From contig NC_135550.1 in assembly GCF_964340395.1 (NCBI RefSeq), forward strand, positions 12,117,908-12,181,907: DNA of 64,000 nucleotides, written 5' to 3'. Of this stretch, positions 13,001 through 52,240 are shown piece after piece; the stretch's first letter is position 1; each line of letters opens with the position of its first letter. Position numbers and translations under genes: made by a program. The notes beneath the pieces are model-generated. The model worked only from the letters and a program-made list of their open reading frames with translations, searched no databases and was not told the origin of the DNA. Source of the stretch: Glandiceps talaboti (lineage: Eukaryota > Hemichordata > Enteropneusta > Spengelidae).

Positions 13001-13275
13001 AGTGTGATTCGATCTCTGCTGATATAAAGGTGACTGAGCTGACTATTCGATAGTGGATTTCAGTGTCAGTGAAAACAAAGAAAATAGAGACGACCTCGAT
13101 ACACCGGTTTGCTACACTCATGCGGATAATTATTCGATACTACAGGTAGCACATGTATTAAGGAAACTTATTCAAGTAGATCAAACAAATTGAGACGCTA
13201 TATTGCTTGACTTTCATTGAATAGATACGTAGAAAATTACAATATTACCTGGCTTACGAGCACAGATGCCGCCAT
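1002..13275 (-). CDS. PHF10: PHF10 (BAF45a), PBAF chromatin-remodelling subunit; 3' part outside window
   Basis: The spliced product closely follows animal PHF10. Coding exons in transcript order are 13275-13249, 11454-11330, 10846-10713, 9965-9882, 9217-9081, 8548-8420, 8088-7979, 7871-7739, 7322-7188 and 1110-1002; every junction is GT-AG and phases agree. Order of parts: a short N-terminus beginning MAASVL; an acidic/Ser stretch with the basic motif PAKRRR; the SAY-type region (about residues 55-260) with [44 protein letters not shown] and YFPLNT; a Ser/Glu-rich linker (exon 9); then the start of PHD finger 1 with zinc ligands CGIC (347-350) and HCSQC (367-371). The rest of PHD1 and PHD2 must lie below position 1. 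PHF10 is a nuclear subunit of PBAF (SWI/SNF) that reads histone tails. Exon 1 has two phase-compatible donors 9 nt apart (after 13249 or 13258). Three exons (7, 8, 9) have boundary duplications in neighbouring introns. Family identification is certain; exon 1 is less certain than the rest. Confidence 0.95.
1670..2195. repeat. Degenerate repeat rich in DR1-like AGGTCA half-site pairs
   Basis: A loosely repetitive stretch in the PHF10 intron contains six clusters in which two hexamers related to AGGTCA lie 1 nt apart: 1676-1688, 1736-1748, 1761-1773, 1890-1909, 2039-2051 and 2173-2191. The best match is AGGTCAAAGGGTA at 2039. It could be a decayed minisatellite whose unit happens to resemble a nuclear-receptor DR1 element. 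Confidence 0.45.
2260..3080. repeat. 37-bp minisatellite, about 21 copies
   Basis: Head-to-tail copies of a unit containing CATGTCAGATGATTGG and AGCTTTGCACAGACT. Copies are highly similar (mainly TATG/TTTG/TGTG variants before AAACATG), with more diverged units at the 5' edge, suggesting recent homogenisation. It lies in the PHF10 intron upstream of the PHD1 exon. Confidence 0.95.
3130..3720. repeat. Degenerate about 29-31-bp minisatellite with higher-order structure
   Basis: Repeated GTCAAGTGTTTGGAGGTTAA units alternate with a longer insert containing ATGTTGTATGCACACTGTC, which recurs at about 3170, 3297 and 3419, so blocks of several units are themselves repeated. Units decay towards 3720. 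The short ORFs across it on both strands are repeat artefacts. Confidence 0.85.
3894..3953 (-). CDS. PHF10: Candidate cassette exon of PHF10 (20 codons, symmetric phase 0)
   Basis: Within the PHF10 intron between exon 9 (7188) and the PHD1 exon (1110) there is a 60-nt open segment on the minus strand, bounded by ...GACAG and a GTGTCC donor-like site. It is phase 0 at both ends, so it could be included or skipped without changing frame. It would encode an acidic peptide starting [15 protein letters not shown]. Human PHF10 runs directly from GYKPK into the PHD finger, so inclusion is not needed for the conserved protein. The donor is weak. The composition (purine-rich, exonic-enhancer-like) favours an exon, but this is inference. 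Confidence 0.4.
4017..6720. repeat. Large 38-bp minisatellite (about 70 units) with higher-order repeats
   Basis: The basic unit is TCTAGTAGTGATGAAGKCAA followed by GGTTAGTCTATACCTCTA. Units differ mainly at one position (GTCAAGG against GGCAAGG). Between about 4890 and 5930 a longer variant recurs that contains TCTGTCTATTGATGAAATCA, then TTCAGTACACAACCCTGG, forming a higher-order repeat. The array lies in the PHF10 intron and ends near 6720 in diverged units. Confidence 0.97.
6915..7240 (-). repeat. 52-bp tandem array made from the 3' end of PHF10 exon 9 and its donor
   Basis: The exon 9 boundary (…CCAACTAAGGGATACAAG then GTAGGC) is repeated into the intron. Donor-equivalent hexamers lie at 7182-7187 (genuine), 7130, 7077, 7026, 6974 and 6922, a period of 51-53 bp. 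Intronic copies at 7077, 7026 and 6974 keep a GT donor (GTAGGC, GTAAAC, GTAGGC); those at 7130 and 6922 have lost it. A stop codon follows soon after the genuine exon end, so extended exons would terminate early. Confidence 0.85.
7470..7790 (-). repeat. Decaying about 60-bp copies of the 3' end of PHF10 exon 8 in the adjacent intron
   Basis: The plus-strand segment covering the donor and last coding bases of exon 8 (TTTGACTGCCTGCAAGAGAC and CTCTGATTCGTCATCT) recurs at about 7668-7725 and 7604-7663, and more weakly at 7556-7600 and 7475-7550. The AAGAGAC core lies at 7754 (genuine), 7695, 7630 and 7584. Similarity falls with distance from the exon. Confidence 0.7.
8089..8175 (-). repeat. Partial duplication of the acceptor and start of PHF10 exon 7
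   Basis: A second copy of the polypyrimidine tract/CAG acceptor and the first codons of exon 7 lies 69 bp upstream (acceptor AG at 8159-8158 against 8090-8089). The copy encodes [13 protein letters not shown] and the genuine exon [13 protein letters not shown]. The 69-bp interval has no stop and is a multiple of three, so the upstream acceptor would add 23 residues in frame. Confidence 0.75.
8560..8725. repeat. About 77-bp tandem duplication next to the acceptor of PHF10 exon 6
   Basis: Two units share AGTAACAATGAAAT, ACAACAAACAAATAATAAT and ATGAAATTGGTGAC, and a third partial unit starts at about 8717. The array begins about 12 bp from the acceptor of the exon at 8548-8420. Confidence 0.75.
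8850..8935. mobile_element. Fragment of the ACAGAACCCCATG foldback family
   Basis: Contains CACTGCAAGTACTCC, CGAGTACGCCACACTAGCAG and CATGGGGCCCTGT, matching the right half of the better copies at 30243-30428 and 40404-40606. The left half is missing or diverged. Confidence 0.5.
11655..11830. mobile_element. Diverged copy of the ACAGAACCCCATG foldback family
   Basis: Carries GGGTGCCAGTGTGGTGAT, GCAGTGTTCTCTGCAG and GCAGAAAACATTGCAAG in the same order as the family copies near 30243 and 40404. The right terminus is replaced by an ACATGTACATGTAC run. Confidence 0.55.
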
Positions 13276-14077
13276 TGTAAGTTCACATATGTAGCCTCTT
13301 ACCGTAAACACCGCTGGTGGCGCAATTTACACCAGCGCCACCATTTGATTGAAGTGAAAGTAAGAATCAGAGACAGAATCAGTGATAAATTCGAATTCCA
13401 TCCTCCTAAAAGATACTTGGCTTGATATAGGTCCAATATTTATTATCATGGGCATAGGGAGACTGACAGACAGAAACAAACAAACAAACAAACAAACAAG
13501 CAATCAAGCAATATAAGGTGTAAGATCATTAAATTTTTTAAAATTGTGTATGTGTTGTATCTGCTTATCATTATTGAAATGTAATTCCCTTTGCACCTGA
13601 GCCAAAGGCAAGTAAACCCACTCCGCTCTATTTACAATCATTTATACATATCAGTATATGAAAATCAGAATCTCAACAAAACTGATAAATAACTTGTGTT
13701 TTAGAAATCTCTTTTAATAACTATACCAGCTTGATAAAACAAAAAAAACATTCTTTGAACAATTTCTGTTCATAATATTTAAAAGCAAAAATGGCATAAG
13801 TTGCACATATAAATCAATTTTGTTTTAAATAAATTTGAAAAAGGAGTGTCAAAGCCAAAATAGTTCTCAGGGATAAAGTCATGTGGAATCCAGCATATGT
13901 TAAAATGCATTGCACAATATATGTGGAATGTAATCTATGTATCCTTAAAGTAATGTAAAAGTTGAAGACTTAAATATATTAAAAAATCTAAAATGTACAT
14001 GTAAAGGCTCATGTCACTTTACCTAAATTGTACATGTAAGGCTCTCTTTATCTGAATCTGTTTAGTCATTCTTATTG
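13276..14077. other. Intergenic: PHF10 upstream region and 3' flank of CNTD1
   Basis: PHF10 transcription should start shortly above 13275. No TATA box or other clear core element was recognised. An (AAAC)n tract lies near 13478-13500. The segment near 13700-14077 is AT-rich and would include the CNTD1 3' UTR. No other gene was seen. Confidence 0.5.
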
Positions 14078-15013
14078 TTAGTTACTTCTACTATCTTGCT
14101 GTACAAACTCTTGCACAAGTACCTGTGAAAAGTCCACAATATCATCAGGAGGAATCCTTGTTATTTTGCTGAGATGACCTACAAGTCGTTCATACACAGA
14201 CATGTCAACTGCATGGGTAGCTGCTCCAATGATGGCTACAGCTAAGAACATATTGTCCTGTTCCACTGCGGTAAATCTTGCTCTGTCTTCCTCTGAGACA
14301 GACATAGAGCCTGTGGCTATAGCGCAGAGTTTGTTATAGACTACGTGCCTTCTCAGGAAAGTCACATCTAAAACATCAATACATGCCGCATGCAATACTT
14401 TCACATTTGTAGTATTGTCATTGTGTCCCAGTATTTCTAGCAATGCTTCAACATACGTAAGTGGTGATGTCGAAGGAACTTGATAGTCCAGAGTTTTCAG
14501 GATACTAAGTTCTGACAGCATAATACTATCCATGGTGTACTGATGCCCTGCTGTTGATAGAAAACGCTGACATTTCCTTAGGGTTACAATTTTGTAATGA
14601 GAACACAGCTTACTTGCTAATTGCACTGAGGAAACCATACGTAGGCACATCAAGCGCCCAAGTTTGTTCTCTAAAGTTTTCCATTCTGTCTTTCTGTCTC
14701 TGTATTTTGTACTTGTGCATATATGTTTATATAGTCCACACACATGTTTTGCCATAAACTTATCAAAAATATGTACTGCTAGGAACCTAGTCTCGGGTGG
14801 TTGCTTGAAGTAGTCACACAAAAGGAATATATAGTCTGCAACTTTTCCTCCACAAAAACGTCCATAATTCTGTCCTAAGCATGATTTAGCATTTTCTTCA
14901 CTTTCAGACGCTAAAATATACAGCATATCTTCCAAAAGTTCAGCTGGTATGCAAGCACCTTGCAGATTGAAGACAGGTTCTGGTGGGCTCCCAAATATCT
15001 GTTCCATTGACAT
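14078..15013 (-). CDS. CNTD1: CNTD1, cyclin N-terminal domain-containing protein 1
   Basis: A single open frame of 311 residues aligns with vertebrate CNTD1 (about 330 residues). Diagnostic blocks are YIFLLCDYF (61-69), the cyclin-box signature SVQLASKL (129-136), a stretch through ELSILKTLDYQV (168-179), PLTYVEALLEILG (184-196) and a C-terminal EDRARFTAVEQDNMFLAVAI block matching the vertebrate KFTSVKEDFMLLAVGI. CNTD1 is a non-canonical cyclin-like factor needed for meiotic crossover designation and MLH1-focus formation. The start chosen is the first of two nearby ATGs (MSMEQ); a strong pyrimidine-rich acceptor ends at 15035, 21 nt upstream, so the coding exon probably extends to 15034. The coding region has no introns, unlike its intron-rich neighbours and the multi-exon human gene. 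Confidence 0.93.
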   Translation of the reverse strand: MSMEQIFGSPPEPVFNLQGACIPAELLEDMLYILASESEENAKSCLGQNYGRFCGGKVADYIFLLCDYFKQPPETRFLAVHIFDKFMAKHVCGLYKHICTSTKYRDRKTEWKTLENKLGRLMCLRMVSSVQLASKLCSHYKIVTLRKCQRFLSTAGHQYTMDSIMLSELSILKTLDYQVPSTSPLTYVEALLEILGHNDNTTNVKVLHAACIDVLDVTFLRRHVVYNKLCAIATGSMSVSEEDRARFTAVEQDNMFLAVAIIGAATHAVDMSVYERLVGHLSKITRIPPDDIVDFSQVLVQEFVQQDSRSN

Positions 15014-15015
15014 GA

Positions 15016-15023
15016 TGACGTCA
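15016..15023. promoter_or_regulatory. Perfect CRE palindrome TGACGTCA just before the CNTD1 start codon
   Basis: The eight-base full CRE lies 2 bp upstream of the CNTD1 ATG. CREB/CREM-family factors bind this palindrome. It is probably inside the second exon if the acceptor at 15035 is used, so a promoter role needs a start site nearby. Chance occurrence is possible. Confidence 0.35.
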
Positions 15024-15034
15024 TACTTGAGCTT

Positions 15035-16213
15035 CTGATGAGAGAGAAAAAAAAGATAGACAATGGGTTAGAAAGTGAATAAGAATTTACCTCTTGTTGA
15101 GAAAGTAAAAAAACACTTGGAAATCAGTGGTTGGGATATAGTTTTGGTAACTAGGTGGAGAATTAGATCAGTTACATGCAAATCCAGTGACTTTTTTGTC
15201 AACAAACTATTAAAACACCACAAACGTTTGACTGATTAGTCATGCATTTGGTAGATATGTTCCTTGGGATGTTCAAATGAAACCTTCTTCAGTGCAAAAT
15301 GATCTGATTCTTGGTATGCAAGTGATGTAAAAGGAACAGTAGTATGATTCTTTGTCAAACGCCTTATTCAGTAAAAATCAGCTGGGCTGATTGTCAAAGT
15401 TTTCTTATGGCATATTAGTTGGGTTTTGCTCATGATAAAGATGACCAGAACTGTATATGTAAATTGGTTCAAAATGTGACTTTGTTGTTGTTTATAAAGA
15501 CCCCCCATGTCATGACGGATATTGAGTTCAAATACGGTACACTTCATTTTAACATTGGAAAACACCTTTCTGGACTTAAATTTACACATTTCCTACGATG
15601 ACGGTCAGATCCACTTTGTTTTGACGTTCTTGTCAAGAGCAAGTACATGTACAAGATAGTACAACATAAAAGTACAATTGCTGTGTTCACCGTGCATATT
15701 TTGCTAGAAGCCCGGGCTATATTTTCATAAATTCTCAAACATTTTCCGACTAATTTGGACGTATATATATATATTACTTGATCACTTTAATTGCTATAAT
15801 GTTAGTTAGAATTACGTCTTTTCAGGTTATCATGATTGAAAAAAAAAGATCTGCTATAAAATTTTTTTGCAAATCAAATATCTTCTGCAATTTGCGCTCA
15901 AACTTACTAAGCAGAGTAGACACGTTTGTGTTTTCTATTATATACAATTTACAAATTACATGTGTACACAAGCGTACTACGGGTTTGTGAAAACACGCGA
16001 CCGTACTGTTAGAAACGGGTAAAAACGCGATGTTCCTTCGATATCAGATGACAGATCATATTATGAAATTGATACAAGTATACTAATACTAAATAAATAC
16101 AGTGTACCGCGTAGCATACTGTAGGATTAAAATATTCAGAATCATAAATTTGCTAAAAAAAATCCCCGAGAAAAGAAAAATAAAAGATTAAAATACATAT
16201 TTGGTATACTTAC
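15035..16213. other. Probable CNTD1 5' intron; no gene recognised
   Basis: AT-rich sequence with no convincing exon. Short frames here lack homology or splice context. A TATATATATAT run lies near 15762-15773. Confidence 0.4.
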
Positions 16214-16420
16214 ATTTCTGTGATCTATATTCTCACTTCGTTTGCATGAAAATTACAACAATATATATGTTGGTATGGAGCACGCGACCAAATGTACAGT
16301 TGGGGAAGAAAATATTGCAGACGAAATAATGCAAACGCCCTCAGTCGTCCAACGGAAGTAAAATATGGGACTCCGCAAGATTTGGATTGGGCTATTTGAT
16401 TGGTGTAACTGCATAACAAC
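16214..16420 (-). other. CNTD1: Candidate 5' non-coding exon of CNTD1
   Basis: A strong donor (GAAAT then GTAAGTATAC on the minus strand, GT at 16213-16212) pairs plausibly with the acceptor at 15036-15035. The upstream boundary is unknown; 16420 is an arbitrary limit. There is no direct evidence that the two are spliced together. Confidence 0.3.
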
Positions 16421-16555
16421 TTTTCTTCCTAATAAATCCTAGGAGAAGTAATTTTTAGCCCGGACTTCATAACTCTGAGTAAAACTGCCGACAGAATTCA
16501 CAATTTTGTCACAGAGTACAGAAGATTCTTTTGTCATGCATATTTTATCGACACT

Positions 16556-16727
16556 TTAATAACAGATCACAGCTGGACGTGCCAATGCATCTGCAGCCAA
16601 TGAGAGAGCTTGTTCTACAAGGCCTTTGAAGCCAAGGCGGCCTTTTTGATTTCTCATTGTAGCAAGCCATTCCACCTGCACTGTACTTATTTCAGGACTA
16701 TGTGAGCTGATACTTCCTCGGAGTGCG
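16556..16727 (-). CDS. Orphan candidate terminal exon, 56 residues, unknown protein
   Basis: On the minus strand, after a GATTCAG acceptor-like site, an open frame runs to a TAA at 16558-16556. It includes VQVEWLATMRNQ, GRLGFKGLVEQALSLAADAL and ends ARPAVICY. The composition (amphipathic, Ala/Leu-rich helix) looks protein-like. The frame enters with a one-base overhang, so an upstream exon is required; I could not identify one. No family recognised. Confidence 0.3.
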
Positions 16728-18872
16728 CTGAATCAGACGACGGATTATATTATATTTGGAACTTGGCGTTTCCCTTCGCACTAATAACTCCAATTGTCCG
16801 AAAGTGGATGTCATAAACTCAAGCTGGTGCCCTTTATTAGTTGTAAAATTGTTGACACCAGACCTATGGTAAGTGAATGATGCCATGATGGTATTTACTA
16901 TGCCACAAATAACAACCGTCAACGATAAAGATGTGACTTTTATTTCATGTACTTTGTCCCTAAACTGCTAACTGTACCAATCGATTCATTATATATTTTC
17001 CTGCACAACTGGACTAAACAGAAGCTCGATAGCAAATGCAGTGCAAGGGTTTCCAAAATATGAAACGACCAATGTCGATAGTCATATTAGCCCACAAGTG
17101 ACAATTCATAATTTACTGTGGAGGTGTGCAAATTTTCGACCCAGAATTTATTTTGAGTATTTTCCCTGTCTATCAGCGGTAGTTCTGACTACAAACACTA
17201 TAAAATTCACAAAATCTAACACACCAAATGTGTTATTTTGTACGCATTCCTAGTTTCCGTTCATGTCAGTCGTTGAGTTGAGCTCTGTAGGTTGTACCTC
17301 TAGGCCTTACATTATCATTACACCAGCTTTCAACACGTATAAGCATGCTTTGCATTCAGTTAAAAGTCATTTCTTAATCAACCTTGTTCGCTGTAAGATA
17401 TATTAGGTGCTATCTATGAATCAATTTAATACGGTTTTTGAAAACGGTTTTAATTTAACGAGTGTGTGGCGGTTTGTAGAAGTCTGGCATCGTCCCAAGT
17501 TGGCGTCTGTTGCCAAGCAACTACCATTGTGAAAATAAGAAACCGTTGGTGTTCTGTGTACTTTGCTGTCGGGCGATTTACACACCTTTTCAGGGTACAG
17601 TAAATCAAATGCCAAATCTGATAGCTTCATTCGCACAGAGGGCATGAAGTGGAAGGCCAGATTCCTATGCATTGTTATGTCTGTATCATGGAGCCAGGGG
17701 GTACATTTGTATAAGGCTCCCCCTATAACCTCAATGGTCTTATTCAAGTTATTGAATAACTGCTACCAGTATACTAACTACCACTATCAGTTAGTAATGA
17801 GAATTATATGAAAAATGTTTACATAAAATTACAATGTATTATGGACTTTGACATAGGGGATACATTGGTGTACTACTATAAATGTTCAACTGCAGTGTGA
17901 TAACAACAGAAACAACTTGTTGTCTTTTACTATATTGTGTGAGTGAATACAGTATTATCCCTAATGACTTGGCAGTGGAGGTTTTCACACTTTGGCAATA
18001 GTTGATAAACAGACATTGATGATGTCAACTGTAGCAATGTGAACCACTATTGAAAGAGCTCTAAAACTATATACAATCCACATCCCAACTTCCCAGTTTT
18101 GTTTTAAAAAATGTTTATTTACTGCATTCCACCACCAAATGGCCACCAACCTTACTATATATTGTTAACTAACTTATAAAACTGCAGCTGTGGTGTTGAT
18201 GACTTGAATGTATACCACAGATAAAAAAACATGATAAAACATGCTATCTGAAAATCCAAACATTCCTCAGTTAGGAGATCTGTTCAGATGAGTTGGTGAT
18301 AATATAGATATTTATGTTAGCTATTAATGATTATAACTACACGGATTTGTCAGAATTATGGAGTCAATGACTGATACACCAGGTCAGTAACACATCTGTA
18401 CTACATTCATGACTGTTGTCAGTTTATGTGTCAACATTGTGTATTTTATGAAGTTGGCAGCAGTAAACGACTTGTGGCCATGTCCTTCGAAGTATTGATG
18501 TACTTCTATTGTTACTCACACACCTTGTTTACTTGTATTAAGACTACAATAGTTACTTCATTTCCCACATGTATTCAATTTGATATTGGGTCCTGTCCAA
18601 CATTCTTTTGATATAGAGAGAGAAACAATTTGGTGTCAGATGTTGGGTTAAATGTAGGAATAACCTCTCTAAAAGTTGGAAGACACTCATTATTGTGTAA
18701 AATAACTTAGATTCTCTGGCTAAATACATGTAGTTTCACTATTCTTTCTAATGTAGATATTGCCAATGTTAATTTTTCGCTAATGTACAAAACTAGTGAA
18801 AATACATTCTGACCAAATTTTCTGTCTATGCTTTCTGATTCAATGATAAACAATGTTACAACACACACAGTG

Positions 18873-18909
<37 letters not shown>

Positions 18910-19340
18910 AACAAACAAAAACACACACACACATACACACAATGGCACACATGTACAATCAGTTGTTTTCTGGTATGATAGTTTTATTTCAAAATTAAAT
19001 TGTCTTGAATCATCATGTGTGCTTATTTGTTATTAATATTAGTTGTATCAAGTTGTTTTACGTGTAATGGTGACCAAAAAATTAAAAATATTTATCAGCT
19101 TGATAAATCTCGTGACCTTTAAAGTTGCGACAGCGTGACATAAATTATATCATTTATTGCTGGTGTGAAATAACTTTACAGTTCCTCAGCTTGCTCAGAC
19201 AATGATGATTTTCATTTGCACAAAAGTACAGTTACCATGTTGGTTGTAGCATAGACAGTGGAGAACACTGTCTGTGGTTGCAGTACTCACTTGCTAACTT
19301 TCTATAATCTATATCCCGATTGTTGTTGTTTATTTTGTAG
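16728..19340. other. Intergenic region between the CNTD1 side and CEP128
   Basis: No gene could be supported. A (CA)n microsatellite lies at about 18873-18937. A 108-codon minus-strand open frame at 17421-17747 has no recognised similarity and was not annotated. The 5' non-coding exon and promoter of CEP128 should lie upstream of the acceptor-like TTTTGTAG at about 19340. Confidence 0.45.
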
Positions 19341-19413
19341 AATTAACCTGCATTCTGCACACCACATTTCAATGAAGTAACACTAACAAGACCAGGGTCT
19401 ATAGTGATCTGAT

Positions 19414-49479
<30,066 letters not shown>

Positions 49480-50144
49480 AGTTCTGATCTACACAATGAA
49501 TGGTAGTGTGGATGCCTGTGGGTATACTTTGGATGGTACCAGACCTCTGGTTTTGATAATATCACACCCACTTCCACTTAATGTTTCTTAAAACTGGCTT
49601 TGTACTGTAAACCTAGATATTTTAGAAAATTTTGTGATATCACAGTCTTCCCAAAGACTGCTGTTTACAAATCTCTAAGCCTGGTGCACTGTGTTTATAT
49701 ACAAGAAGGCCAGTACTTAATTTCACTTCTCTGTTTTCCACCGAAATATGTCTTGAGTTGAAATTTCCAGGTTTACAGTACATCTATATGCCAGTGGTGA
49801 TACTTGTATGGTAGATACTCAAGTAGTGCAAAGTGAAGTATCAAAACTCAACCATTGTCAAAGTTCCTGCACATTTTCAACAGATGATAATCCTACAAAA
49901 GTGAAGTAGTTATAGAATAAAAAACAATTAAAAATTAGCAGCATAGACAATAATGATTTGATAATCGATTGATCACATGTATTTAGTCAAAATGACTTCT
50001 CTGATAGACATTATGTAAAACATGTATTTATATTTGATAAGTTTTTTGAACCTGAACAAAACCTGTTGTATATCCAAAGTATTTTACGCAATACTTAAGA
50101 ATTTTCCACATAGTAAAAGAAGTAAGCTTTTTAAACACAGGTGT

Positions 50145-50350
50145 TGAGGTGGTCAATATTCAAATGAGTGTTTTCTACAGTGCCATTGGTTGTTTATACA
50201 GTGTAGCATCATTATTATTCAAATCACACAGTATATGTGCTTTTAACATTAAATAATTCAAACAGGTGTTGAGTTGGTCAATATTCAAATAGACATCTCA
50301 TCTACAGTGCCATTGGTTTACACAATGTAGCATCATTAATATTCAAATCA
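50145..50350. repeat. About 125-bp tandem duplication
   Basis: Two copies share AACAGGTGTTGAGTTGGTCA, ATATTCAAAT, CTACAGTGCCATTGGTT and TAGCATCATTA, then TATTCAAATCACACA. Confidence 0.85.
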
Positions 50351-50359
50351 CACATGCCT

Positions 50360-50709
50360 TTAAAGGGGCCATATGGATGAGAATTGGGTATTTATTTTGG
50401 GACTTTTAATTTATAAAACAACTTTACTATGTTTTTTTTTTACTTGAAAAAAACAATGTGAAATAACATATACCAAGTCCTTGACTCAATAAGTTGCAAA
50501 AGTTTTTTAAAAAATGTATAAAATGTTTGTTATTATACATATAATAACTCTCCACACATTTTGCAGTGTATTGACTTAACAAACAAGGACTGGGTATATG
50601 TTAATTCACTTTGTTTTTTTCAAGTAGAAAAACACAGTAAAGTTGTTTTATCGATATAAAATCCAAAATAAATACCCAATGCTCATCCATATGGCCATTT
50701 TGACATTAA
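50360..50709. mobile_element. 342-bp TTAA-flanked foldback MITE
   Basis: TTAA at 50360-50363 and 50706-50709 flank long inverted arms: CCATATGGATGAG, then ATTGGGTATTTATTTTGG on the left and its inverse CCAAAATAAATACCCAAT on the right, with inner matches (AACAACTTTACTATGTTTTT with the inverse arm). It probably forms a hairpin. It is related to the small element at 26801-26915. Confidence 0.75.
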
Positions 50710-51332
50710 AAAAGTCTATAAACTTGTTTTTGGTGTTCTTTGGTTTTATAATAACTGTATAAAATATCTGTTTCTGACATTTATTTATATCTGTCATCAA
50801 TTGTAACTATATATTATCACGTCTATTTTACTCACCTTTTACTGTTAATCTACAAATACCTTTTAAAATTCTATTTTATTGCCATTTTAAGTCAATCTTT
50901 TTCATCAATTTTAAAGTAAGCTCATATGTGTTCTGGTACATGAGAGAACATTGTAAGTTTAAGATAAATTGCTAATTAGACAATATGTAAAACAATAAAC
51001 CTTGCCATGCCAAATCTGCGAATTTTTAGAAATGCATCATTTTTATTCTTTTATTTCGTAGGTCCATATTTAATTTTAAAAAAAATAGTATTTTCAAATT
51101 AGGTATGTTTAGATGTTTGTCATTATATTTGGCATACTTATAAATATTGAAGAGACTTTTCTTTAGGTACCATTCAGTTTTTGAGTCCAAATTCAGAATA
51201 TTATCTTGTTTAGTTGAAATTATTGTAAAAACATGGTTTCAAGAAAACATTTTAAATAAAAATAAAATCGAATTTTAAATTATTATGAAATGACAAATAA
51301 AGGTTAAAGCACCCATGACAGATTTCCACAAG

Positions 51333-51558
51333 CCAATCAACTGCCCATATATAATTTAACAAAAGCAACCAATCAGTGGCCTATGCAAATATTGAATTTT
51401 AAACTAGCCAATCAGTTACTTAAGCTATGAATAAATTTCAAACCAGCCAACCAATCGGAAGCAATTTCTTATATTGAATTTTAAAATCGGCCAATCAGCT
51501 ACCTTTTTTCTCAAGCTAATTTCAAATCAACCAATCAGTATTACAAATTGCCAATGAT
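51333..51558 (+). repeat. Array of seven CCAAT motifs at about 40-bp spacing
   Basis: CCAATCA(G/A)-type motifs, all in the same orientation, start at 51333, 51369, 51408, 51451, 51491, 51531 and 51551. Pairs are embedded in an about 80-bp unit with ATTGAATTTTAAA and AATTTCAAA, so this is a decayed tandem repeat that conserves CCAAT better than its surroundings. CCAATCAG is the NF-Y consensus. Confidence 0.7.
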
Positions 51559-51939
51559 GATAACTTTGCCTTTGTATATGACAAGTATGTGTATATTTCT
51601 CTACTTTTTCTTGTTATTGTGTTTTTGTTTGACTGAAATACAAAATGTACCTCATTGAAACAAGCAGCATTTTGTCTTCCAAATCTATCGACTTTTTGTA
51701 ATTTTTGTATTGTATAATTGATTTCCTACAGATTGTCTATGACGTGTCTATTTTGATAACTGAATATATTTGTATAGGGAAAATAAAAGTTGTCTTTGGG
51801 AATAAAACTCTGAAATATTTTGCAACTTTATATTGTTGGTATGTTTTCTTTTTTTTCAAATTTATAAACCCAGGTTTACTATTGTCGGGTTGTTGAAGCA
51901 CCAGCCGCTAGTCTTTGTTGAGCAATTGCCTATGAGATT

Positions 51940-52240
51940 AAGTACGAATTAATTACATTTTGATGGAGATCCAAAACTCAATTTCGGTCAAGATTTCCGT
52001 GAAGCCATCATCAAATTAAACTATCATTTTAAATGTAATTAAATTGAACATAACTCGTGCTTGGTTTCAGAGACCTTTTGGCAAACAGTTGCCACAGTTT
52101 AATTAAATCACGTTTTTAATTAAAATAAAGAACACATTATTATTCGATGTAAACACCAATAGCAGTATTTTAATTAAACAACACTTTTTAATTCACAAGA
52201 ACAAATTTTTAATTAAAACGCATTTTCAATTAAATCTAAG
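51940..52240. repeat. Cluster of TTAATTAAA motifs
   Basis: Palindromic TTTAATTAAA-type motifs occur at 52098, 52113, 52168 and 52206, with related AATTAATTAC (about 51946), GTAATTAAAT (about 52037) and CAATTAAATC (52228). These resemble homeodomain TAATTA sites, but AT-rich composition makes chance copies likely. Confidence 0.4.

Larger units (their letters stand above)
49480..51330 (+). other. CEP128: CEP128 3' UTR and downstream flank
   Basis: Non-coding AT-rich sequence after the stop codon. Candidate AATAAA polyadenylation signals lie at 50994-50999 and 51296-51301 (further ones at 51782 and 51801). It includes a 128-bp tandem duplication and a TTAA-flanked MITE, listed separately. The true cleavage site cannot be told from sequence. 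Confidence 0.5.

Noticed and set aside
17421-17747. 108-codon minus-strand frame
   Set aside because: No recognised family, no splice context, and overlapping frames on the other strand are equally open.
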